Assembly: GCF_000092065.1 (NCBI RefSeq)
Contig: NC_009367.1
Span: 124,001-188,000 of the forward strand
Direction: 5' to 3'
Origin: Ostreococcus lucimarinus CCE9901
Taxonomy: Eukaryota > Chlorophyta > Mamiellophyceae > Mamiellales > Bathycoccaceae
DNA length: 64,000 nt
The position numbers were made by a program, and so were the translations under genes. Shown piece by piece: positions 57,131 to 64,000 of the stretch. How positions within the stretch are numbered: the first letter of the stretch is position 1; every line of letters starts with the position of its first letter. The notes under the pieces are model-generated. The model did no database searches. It was not told the origin of the DNA and saw nothing but the letters and a program-made list of their open reading frames with translations.

Positions 57131-58252
57131 ATGTTCTGGGGCGCGCGACTCGAGCCGGGGGTGTGGACGCCGTACGTCCCGCCGCCGGACGTCGACGTGC
57201 GGCTGCACGTGTCGCAGGCGACGGCGGCGAGCGACGCCCTCGAGGACGGCGCGCGCGTCGTGATCAAGATGCGATGCGAGACCGACGACGCGGTGCTGCG
57301 AGCGGCGGCGGGCGCGGACGATGACGACGATGACGATGATTCGTCGACGGACGATTCGTTCGAGCGGGAGGAGTACCGCGTGTGCGCGCTGATCGGTGGG
57401 CGAGTGGAGACGTGCGGGTTGGATTTGGTGCTGGACGAGTACGCGGAGTTCACGGTCGAGGGCGCGTGCGGGGCGCACTTGACGGGGTATTACATGCCGG
57501 AGTACGGCGAGGGGGATGAGTTGGACGAGGACGACGTGTACGGCGACGAGGGGGACTCGGATTCGGACGAGGAGGAGGAGATGATGACGACGGGCGACGA
57601 CGACGAGTCCGACTCGGAAGACGACGACTCCGAAGACGACGACTCCGAAGACGACGACTCCGAAGACGACGACTCCGAAGACGACGACTCCGAAGACGAC
57701 GACTCCGAGTCCGAGTCCGAGTCCGAGTCCGAGCCCGAAGGCGTCACTCGTAAGGGTGGTGTGAAGATCGTCGAGATGACCGAAGACGAGTCGGCGCGCT
57801 CGGCGAAGAAGCGCGAGGCGGAAACCAAGCCCGCGAAGACCCCCGAACCGAAGAAGCGAGCAGTGGGGGCGAAACCGGAATCTGCGTCGAAGAAACCGGA
57901 GACACCCAAGCGCGTGCACAAGAATGGCATGGAAATCATCAACACCTTTGCCACGAAGAACACCAGCGCGAAAGTCGCCGCCGGCGGCAAAAAAGTGGCG
58001 ATGAAGTACATCGGAAAGCTCCCGAGCGGTAAGATTTTCGATCAAACCAAAGGCAGCGCTACTTTTAAGTTCCGCTTGGGGGTGGGCGAAGTCATCAAGG
58101 GCTGGGACGTCGGCGTCGAGGGCATGCGCGAGGGCGACAAGCGCACGCTCATCATTCCCAGCGCCATGGGTTACGGTAAAAAAGGCATCAAGGGCGTCAT
58201 CCCCGGCGGATCCGCGCTGCACTTCGACGTCGAGCTCGTCAAGGTTTTCTAA
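57131..58252 (+). CDS. Nucleoplasmin-like FKBP-type prolyl isomerase
   Basis: 373 residues. Starts MFWGARLEPG, the opening of nucleoplasmin-like FKBP histone chaperones. The N-terminal beta domain (to about 120) carries an Asp run; a long acidic stretch with six SEDDD units and an SE run follows, then a Lys/Pro-rich basic linker. The C-terminal FKBP domain (about 285-373) has GKKVAMKYIGKLPSGKIFD, GVGEVIKGWDVGVEGMREG and VIPGGSALHFDVELVKV. Residues lining the active site appear present. The expected role is nuclear or nucleolar histone binding and proline isomerisation. Confidence 0.93.
   Translation: MFWGARLEPGVWTPYVPPPDVDVRLHVSQATAASDALEDGARVVIKMRCETDDAVLRAAAGADDDDDDDDSSTDDSFEREEYRVCALIGGRVETCGLDLVLDEYAEFTVEGACGAHLTGYYMPEYGEGDELDEDDVYGDEGDSDSDEEEEMMTTGDDDESDSEDDDSEDDDSEDDDSEDDDSEDDDSEDDDSESESESESEPEGVTRKGGVKIVEMTEDESARSAKKREAETKPAKTPEPKKRAVGAKPESASKKPETPKRVHKNGMEIINTFATKNTSAKVAAGGKKVAMKYIGKLPSGKIFDQTKGSATFKFRLGVGEVIKGWDVGVEGMREGDKRTLIIPSAMGYGKKGIKGVIPGGSALHFDVELVKVF
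57611..57700 (+). repeat. Six 15-bp units coding DSEDD repeats
   Basis: GACTCCGAAGACGAC (first copy GACTCGGAAGACGAC) is repeated six times in frame, followed by GAGTCC hexamers. This minisatellite inside the nucleoplasmin-FKBP gene can change the length of the acidic tract without a frameshift. Confidence 0.88.
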
Positions 58253-58424
58253 ACCGACGCACCGAGCGCCCTCTCGCGCCGTCGTCGACCGTCCACGCGC
58301 GTTCGAAGTAATAATTTGAAGATACGACGCCGCTATTCGCAGTATTTGCTTACGCGCTTTGATTTTGATTTACACGCGCCGCGCGCGACCGCGCGCGCGC
58401 TTCGACGCTATTCTTTCGCCATCT

Positions 58425-58787
58425 CTACCCCTCTCCCATCCCATCGTCGTCCACGACGAACACGCCCCCCCCGCGCTTCCCGCGCCGCTCGCGTCGTTTC
58501 CCGTCGTCGTCGCCCGCCATCCCTCGCGCCTGCGCGCGCGCGATGACCCCGTCCAGCCTCGCGCCGCCGACGCACAGCCCCAGCAGCGCGGCGCCGACGA
58601 CGAATCCCGCGATTTCGTTCGCCGGCGGCAGCGCCGACGCGCGCGCGCGCGCCGCGCGTCGACGATTCGCATCCGTCGCGCGTCCGTCGCGCGCGGCGAC
58701 CGGCGGCGCGACGCCGCGCGACGCCGCGCGCGCGCCGGTCGCGGCGACGCGGACGCGCGGCGCGCGCGACGGACGCGGCGCCCACAT
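58425..58787 (-). CDS. Small probable plastid membrane protein, unknown
   Basis: 120 residues from ATG 58787. Residues about 1-50 are Arg/Ala-rich and transit-like, then one hydrophobic segment (NEIAGFVVGAALLGLCVGG) and a charged tail ending VFVVDDDGMGEG. The frame runs open far upstream, so composition alone could explain it; the transit peptide plus single membrane span and the 162-bp head-to-head spacing to NAP1 favour a real gene. No family recognised. Confidence 0.45.
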   Translation of the reverse strand: MWAPRPSRAPRVRVAATGARAASRGVAPPVAARDGRATDANRRRAARARASALPPANEIAGFVVGAALLGLCVGGARLDGVIARAQARGMAGDDDGKRRERRGKRGGGVFVVDDDGMGEG

Positions 58788-58949
58788 CGCCGCGGCGCGC
58801 GCGTCGTCGCGCGCGTCGCGATGTCGGGACGACGTCGACGACGGATGAAACGGCGGCGCGCGCGCGACGCGACGCGCCGCACACGCCGACGCGCGCGAAC
58901 GACGGCGACGCGAAGCGAAGGGACGGGAAATTAGGATCGAACGGCGCGC

Positions 58950-60161
58950 ATGCCGGGCTCGGACGCGGCGCGACGCGACGGCGCGGACGACGGCGCGGAC
59001 GTCGATCCTGATTTTGAAAAATCGGTCGACGGCGCGCAGGTCATGGCGGCGCTGCAGCAGCTGCACGGGAACAGCGGCCTGATCGGGGCGCTGCAGCAAA
59101 AGCTCGATGGATTGGTCGGGCTGCGATCGGGATTCCTCGAGGAGCTGCACCCGAGGGTGCGAGCGCGGGTGAAGGCGCTGGAGAAGCTGCAGGAGGCGCA
59201 CGACGGCGTCCACGAGGCGTATCTCGAAGAGAAAAAGGCGCTGGAGGCGAAATACGCGGCGCTGTACGCGCCGATGTATAAGGCGAGAAGTGAAATCGTG
59301 ACGGGGGCGAAGGAAGCGGCGGTGCCGGACGATGATGAAGAGCTGAAGGCGGAGATCGAAGCGGCGGCGAAGGACGCCGTCGAGGCGCCGAAGGGGGTGC
59401 CAGAGTTTTGGATGATTGCGCTCAAGAATAACGAGGAGCTGGCGCAGATGATCACCGAACGCGATGAGGGGGCGTTGAAGCACTTGATCGATATCACCAC
59501 GTCCGCGCTCGAGGGCGAAGACGAAGACGGCGACGAGCTGTGCGGCTTCAAGATCGACTTTCACTTTGAAGAAAATGAGTACTTTGAAGATTCCGTGTTG
59601 ACGAAGACGTATCACATGGACGACGAGGAAGACAATCTCTTGCGATACATTGAGTCGAGTGAAATCAACTGGAAATCGGGTAAGAACTTGACGGTGAAGG
59701 TTTTGCGAAAGAAGCCGAAACCAGGGGCGAAGAACAAAAAGCCCATCACGAAGACGGAACCGGCGGAAAGCTTTTTCCAATTCTTCTACCCGCCCGAAGT
59801 CCCGGACGAAGAAGAGCAACAAAACATGTCCGAAGATGACGCCGAACAGTTGCAAGACGCGATGGAGCAAGATTACGAGCTCGGCATGATGATCGCGAAC
59901 AACTTGATTCCAGACGCCGTCAACTGGTTCACCGGCGACGCATTCGCCGACGACGAAGAAGATGAATTCGACGAAGACGACGATGAAGACGAATTCGACG
60001 ACGAGGACGATGAGGACGACGAGGACGACGAGGACGACGAAGATGAAGACGAGGACGAGGAAGAAGAGTTCGTCGGCGGTAAGAAGTCTTTCGCGGCGCC
60101 GCCGGCGATGGGCGGCGCGGCGAAGGAGGGCGAACAACCGCCCGAGTGCAAGCAGCAATGA
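58950..60161 (+). CDS. NAP1: Nucleosome assembly protein 1 (NAP1)
   Basis: 403 residues. Core NAP fold: a long dimerisation helix (ALEKLQEAHDGVHEAYLEEK), VPEFWMIALKNNEELAQMIT, FKIDFHFEENEYFED, TKTYHMDDE and ESFFQFFYPPEVP. The C-terminus is a long Asp/Glu tail (codons about 59935-60070) for histone binding, coded by GACGAGGAC-type repeats. It shuttles H2A-H2B and assembles nucleosomes. Confidence 0.95.
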   Translation: MPGSDAARRDGADDGADVDPDFEKSVDGAQVMAALQQLHGNSGLIGALQQKLDGLVGLRSGFLEELHPRVRARVKALEKLQEAHDGVHEAYLEEKKALEAKYAALYAPMYKARSEIVTGAKEAAVPDDDEELKAEIEAAAKDAVEAPKGVPEFWMIALKNNEELAQMITERDEGALKHLIDITTSALEGEDEDGDELCGFKIDFHFEENEYFEDSVLTKTYHMDDEEDNLLRYIESSEINWKSGKNLTVKVLRKKPKPGAKNKKPITKTEPAESFFQFFYPPEVPDEEEQQNMSEDDAEQLQDAMEQDYELGMMIANNLIPDAVNWFTGDAFADDEEDEFDEDDDEDEFDDEDDEDDEDDEDDEDEDEDEEEEFVGGKKSFAAPPAMGGAAKEGEQPPECKQQ

Positions 60162-60228
60162 ACGCGAAATCCGTACTTTTCTAACGCTCGGATTATCATC
60201 TAGTTGTTGCTAAGACACATTACCCATT

Positions 60229-62430
60229 TTAAAATCCACGAAACTCATCTCCTTGCGAACGATGCGCGGGCGCGCCGCACTCGGCTCTTTCGCGTTCGCC
60301 TCGGCGCTCGAGCGCCTTGATGATCTCGCGCGATTTGTGCCTAGACACAGAATTTTCAGTAAAATCGAGCTCGCGGCGCGCAGGCACGTGCGGTGGTGCG
60401 AGGCGACGCATGGTGACGTCGGCCCAATCGACCGTGAAGAAATTGTGACTCTTCAAATCCCAAACGCCGCGCGCGCTCGATCCCAGTCTTCGCGACACGT
60501 CCACGACGCATAGACGAGAAATGAGGGATTTTGCGGTGAGAGGAAAGTATGCGGTACTAAATTTTAGATCGGAAGTGACGATGCGACGGTGACGAGCGCC
60601 GTCGTTCGCGCTCGCGAATGGGGCGTAACCGACAAGCATTTCGTACAAGAGCACGCCAAATGACCAATAATCGGCGAGCTGATCGTATCCTTGCGCGAGC
60701 ATGACCTCTGGAGCCATGTAATCCGCGGTGCCACATGTCGTGTACGCGCGTTCGCCTCGTAATAATCGGCGACAAAAGCCAAAGTCAGTGAGCTTGATGT
60801 GCCCGTCGGCGTCGATGAGGACGTTTTCGGGCTTCAAATCGCGGTACACGTACTCGTTCGCATGAATGTACTCGAGCGCCACGAGGACTTCGGCAGCATA
60901 AAATTGAGCGATATCGACGGGGAATTGTCCACCTCTGAATGGTCCGCTCACCAAGAGCTGGAACAAATCGCCGCCGGGAAGATAATCCATGAGCAAGTAC
61001 AACGCGCGAGCGTCTTGAAACGCGCCCAAGGCGCGCGTCAGGAACGGCGAATCGAATCGTTTCATGAGCTCGAGCTCACGTGAGACGTTTTTTTCTTGAT
61101 CTAAATGCGCGACTTTCCATTTGTGCATGACTTTGACGCAGCACGTTGTGAGTGTGCTCAACGTCTTTGCGACGAAGACGGCGCCGAGCATGCCTCCACC
61201 AATTTCCTTGACGAAAACAACGTCTTTGCTCGAGCGCACGCAAATTTCGGGCGCGACGTCGATCGATGCCATCGCATGAATATTGTGCGGTGAATCAATT
61301 GCTTCTGTTCGGCGTGCGATATTTCGCCGATCGAAAGAAAGCCATCGAAATCGTGACGTTACCGCCCCTCGCAACGCAGCGAACGATCCCGCTCGACGCG
61401 TCAATCTTCGCTTCGATTTCTTTTCCACCTTATTCGACGCGTACGAGTAGGAGTCTATCTTTTTTGCCATCATGTCGATTATTTCCTCTCCAATCATTCG
61501 ATGGAATGACTCAGCATCGAGCGTCAACGCGCTAACTTGACCGACGGCGACCACCGTCGCCGTAGGCGATGTCTTATGAATTAGGCTCACCTCGCCAAAG
61601 TAATCCCCTCGCTTCAACCTATTCACCTCGAACGATTCGCCATCTTCCACGTGAACGACCGATTCGCCTTTGACGATGACGTAAAACTTTGAGGAGGTTT
61701 CATCGTAAGAATCATCTGGGCTGACGATGACGGCGCCACTCTCAAATGTCGTCATGCGAAGCGCGTCGACCAACATTGACGTCGTTCGCGCGTCGAGCGA
61801 GTCGCGAAACACGGCGACAGATTCTAGATAACCCATGTACTCGCAACGTCGCTCGAAAGTCGTACGTTTGAGCGTCTCGTGAAACGTCGCCCGATCGAGC
61901 ACCCAGAGTTTGATGACTGGCGACGCCGCGACGACGGTCGCGGTGCGCGGGCACTTTCGCACCAACGCCACCTCCCCGAAAGTTTCGCCCGGATACAACA
62001 ACTTAGAACTATCTTTGAGTGGCGTTACTCTCGCCTCGCCGTCGCACGACGACGGACTTTCCGGCGCGATTTGTTCTCGCCGCGACGCCACGACTCGACG
62101 ACTGCCATCCTTCGCCGAGACGTCTTCGTCCTCCATCGATCCCACGTCGACGGTATCCGCGACGTCACCCTCGTCGTCGCGCGCGTCCACTCGCACGCAT
62201 CCCTGCGCGATTACGTAAAAATTCGCCCCAACCTCGCCCTTACGCACGATCACCTCGCCTCGTTCGAACTCGCACTCGACCATGCGCGCGCACAGCGCCG
62301 CGCGATCGTCCCTTCGAAGCTCTCTGAACAGCGCCACACCGTTCAGCGCCTCGCCCGCGCGCGCCGGTTCGCTCACCCTCCTCGCGCGCGCGCGCGTGCG
62401 CGCCTCCTCGTCCGCCTCTCGCGCCGTCAT
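60229..62430 (-). CDS. PKG: cGMP-dependent-type protein kinase (two cyclic-nucleotide-binding domains plus AGC kinase)
   Basis: 733 residues. CNB domain A (about 30-190) carries a ~60-residue insertion and a phosphate-binding cassette FGEVALVRKCPRTATV with the cyclic-nucleotide Arg. CNB domain B (about 205-325) has FGEVSLIHKTSPTATV, where Pro stands at the Arg position, so site B may not bind ligand. The kinase (about 410-680) shows EIGGGMLGAVFVAK, YRDLKPENVLID, LTDFGFCRRL and the activation-loop Thr in YTTCGTADYMAPE. Regulatory and catalytic parts on one chain define PKG. Ligand identity (cGMP or cAMP) is not certain. Confidence 0.9.
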   Translation of the reverse strand: MTAREADEEARTRARARRVSEPARAGEALNGVALFRELRRDDRAALCARMVECEFERGEVIVRKGEVGANFYVIAQGCVRVDARDDEGDVADTVDVGSMEDEDVSAKDGSRRVVASRREQIAPESPSSCDGEARVTPLKDSSKLLYPGETFGEVALVRKCPRTATVVAASPVIKLWVLDRATFHETLKRTTFERRCEYMGYLESVAVFRDSLDARTTSMLVDALRMTTFESGAVIVSPDDSYDETSSKFYVIVKGESVVHVEDGESFEVNRLKRGDYFGEVSLIHKTSPTATVVAVGQVSALTLDAESFHRMIGEEIIDMMAKKIDSYSYASNKVEKKSKRRLTRRAGSFAALRGAVTSRFRWLSFDRRNIARRTEAIDSPHNIHAMASIDVAPEICVRSSKDVVFVKEIGGGMLGAVFVAKTLSTLTTCCVKVMHKWKVAHLDQEKNVSRELELMKRFDSPFLTRALGAFQDARALYLLMDYLPGGDLFQLLVSGPFRGGQFPVDIAQFYAAEVLVALEYIHANEYVYRDLKPENVLIDADGHIKLTDFGFCRRLLRGERAYTTCGTADYMAPEVMLAQGYDQLADYWSFGVLLYEMLVGYAPFASANDGARHRRIVTSDLKFSTAYFPLTAKSLISRLCVVDVSRRLGSSARGVWDLKSHNFFTVDWADVTMRRLAPPHVPARRELDFTENSVSRHKSREIIKALERRGERERAECGAPAHRSQGDEFRGF

Positions 62431-62772
62431 CGCCCGTCCCGCGTCTCCCGCGCGTCGCGTCCCGCGCCGCGACGCGAACCGTCGTCCCGCGCCGTCCCGC
62501 GTCTCCCGCGCGTCGCGTCGTCCGCGCCGTCGACGCGACCGCGCGCCGGCCGCCGCCGCGCGACGCGACGCGACGCGACGCGTCTCGCTCGCGCGTCGCG
62601 CACTGCGCGCGCGCTTTATTTAGCCCGACGACGACGACCGCGCGCGCGCGCGCTAACATCGCCGCCCGACGACGCGAATCGACGCTTCAAATCCCGTCCT
62701 CGATTGCGCACGATGCGCGGCCGACGCGCGACGACGCGCCGCGCGCGCGGCACTCGACGACGACGCGCGCGC
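62431..62772. other. Bidirectional spacer between PKG and RPA2
   Basis: 342 bp between divergent starts, very GC-rich with repeated GTCCCGCGTCTCCCGCGCGTCG-like pieces near 62437-62470 and 62490-62520. A TTTATTTAG stretch at about 62614 is the only AT-rich patch. No gene recognised. Confidence 0.5.
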
Positions 62773-63807
62773 GATGAGCGATTTCGCCGGCGCGACGCAG
62801 TACGCGGGGAGCCACGGGTACATGCCGCAGTGCGTCGCGACGCGACGCGACGGCGCGACGACGACGCGACGCGACCGAACGCGCGCGCGATCGAGGACGA
62901 GCTGTTGATTTTGAAATTTTGAAATTCTCGGCACTCGAACGATGATCTCGACGCGCGCGCGCGAGCGGACGCGGGAGAGGACGAGGAGGGACGGGAGAGG
63001 GAAGCGCGCGCGGACGATCGTGGACGGGTGACTGACGATGGGACGCGAACGGCGTCGATGACGCGACGTAGACCGCAGGATGGATCGAGCGAAGGGAAGA
63101 CGTACGCGAACGTGAGCGCGCCGCCGACGATGAAACCGTTGACGGTTAAGATGCTGAAGCGAGCGATCGACGCGCGACAGACGCCGGATGAAACGCTCGT
63201 GGTGAATGGGGTGCCGGTTCATAACCTGACCGTCGTCGGTAAGATTGTGGGCGTCGAGAGTAAGAGCTCGTACGTTTTGTACAAGGTGGACGATTCCACC
63301 GGGGTGTGCGACGTCAAGGTGTGGAGTGACCAAGACGGCGATCAGACGGCCGAGCCGATCGAGGTTGGCGCGTACGTTCGTGTGTATGGCTCGGTGAAGA
63401 CTTTGGCCAACGAACACATGATTGCCGCGCACACTCAGCAGGCGGTGCGTAAGATTACCGACCACAACGAGGTGACGTTTCACATGTTGGAAGTCGTGTA
63501 CGCGAGCGGCCACGCCGAAAAGACCAAGGTCTCGGGCGGTGCCGCGCCGGCGAACGCTTACACCGTGCCGCAACAAGCGCCGAACGTCGCCGCGAATGGT
63601 GATTTGGGCTCCGAGGAAATCGACGTTTCAATTATGGGCGTGCTGAAGCAGTTCGCCGAGGGCGAGCAAGGGATGACCGTTGATGAAATCGCGTCGAAGC
63701 AAAACGGCAAGTTTACTCGCGATGCCATCAAAGCTGCGCTCGAAGAAATGTCGAACGGTGGTGAGGTGTTCACGACTATCGACGAAGACCACTACGCCGC
63801 TGTGTAA
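62773..63807 (+). CDS. RPA2: Replication protein A 32-kDa subunit (RPA2), two exons
   Basis: CDS is join(62773..62828, 63072..63807), 263 residues. Exon 1 encodes MSDFAGATQYAGSHGYMP plus two bases of a Gln codon; exon 2 completes it and continues PQDGSSEGK. The 243-nt intron has GTGCGT, ACTGACG and a GTAG acceptor. The OB fold holds NLTVVGKIVGVESKSSYVLY, GVCDVKVWSDQD and VGAYVRVYGSVKTL. The C-terminal winged helix (about 200-263) includes GMTVDEIASKQNGKFTRDAI. RPA2 is part of the heterotrimer that coats single-stranded DNA in replication and repair. The N-terminal Ser/Gly-rich part is the usual phosphorylation region. Confidence 0.93.
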
Positions 63808-64000
63808 GACGCGACGAGAGACGCATCGGAAACGTTTTTTTGAGACAATGTGATGAACAAATGTTGATTTTACTAACAATCCCCACACTTCCTAATTCTC
63901 CCACGCCACGTGACGCGACGAATTTACCCTCGATGACGGATCGGCTTCGGACGAGAGTATGCTCCCGTCGTCGACCGCCGAAGATGACGCCCACGTGTCG

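Noticed and set aside
58425-60158. 577-residue minus-strand ORF over NAP1
   Set aside because: The part beyond 58787 is antisense to NAP1; only the terminal 120 residues were kept as a possible small gene.
63776-63994. 72-residue minus-strand ORF at the right edge
   Set aside because: It overlaps the RPA2 3' end, has no recognisable feature and is cut off by the window; no gene could be supported.

Overview
The window is nuclear DNA of a very compact eukaryotic genome, almost certainly a picoplanktonic green alga of the Mamiellales and most likely Ostreococcus. The evidence is a cytochrome b5-fused front-end fatty acid desaturase of the Ostreococcus acyl-CoA delta-6 type, an EFL GTPase of the kind these algae use in place of EF-1alpha, plant-type chloroplast genes (RbcX, PGR5, HCF136, plastid-type transporter), short GC-rich spacers, and a few short introns close to gene starts. 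The species cannot be fixed from the sequence alone. No prokaryotic operon, CRISPR array, transposon, tRNA or rRNA gene was recognised.

Layout. 1-5 kb: 3' part of an Sfi1-like coiled-coil gene, a DEP-SMP membrane protein, and spliced SmG. 5-17 kb: HrpB-type helicase head-to-head with a CIPK/SnRK3 kinase, a HAD hydrolase, a mitochondrial ATM/ABCB7 transporter head-to-head with a five-finger GATA-like protein, and a DIS3L2-like exoribonuclease. 17-26 kb: a minus-strand run of S-adenosylmethionine decarboxylase (with a conserved peptide uORF in its leader), EFL, a plastid membrane protein, RbcX and a SET-methyltransferase fusion. 26-36 kb: AlaX-type editing protein, LON-domain protein, retriever subunit VPS35L, a PLC-like secreted phosphodiesterase and two tandem type II membrane proteins (one a GT10 fucosyltransferase). 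36-46 kb: PGR5, eIF2B-beta, a cation/proton antiporter, a three-exon QCR9, an AP180-type clathrin adaptor, an MFS transporter, a 3 x 143-bp tandem repeat and a GPI-anchored binding protein. 46-64 kb: delta-6 desaturase, coiled-coil protein, HCF136, DGAT2, a TOM2A-like tetraspanin, Tousled-like kinase, nucleoplasmin-FKBP, a small plastid protein, NAP1, a cGMP-dependent-type kinase and RPA2.

Organisation. At least eleven gene pairs are head-to-head, with 38 to about 495 bp between start codons, so one spacer must serve two promoters. Ten introns were reconstructed by hand. Nine have a GTGCG donor, and nine have a CTGAC branch-site-like box (usually ACTGACG) about 25-40 nt before the acceptor. 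They correct the starts of SmG, CIPK, DIS3L2, the antiporter, AP180, DGAT2 and RPA2, reveal QCR9, and remove 23 residues from HrpB.

Themes that recur are photosynthetic assembly and regulation (RbcX, HCF136, PGR5), ER lipid synthesis (desaturase, DGAT2), chromatin and DNA replication (Tousled kinase, NAP1, nucleoplasmin-FKBP, RPA2), RNA metabolism and translation (SmG, DIS3L2, EFL, eIF2B, AlaX) and membrane traffic (VPS35L, AP180). Apart from the head-to-head pairs there is no sign that neighbours share a pathway.
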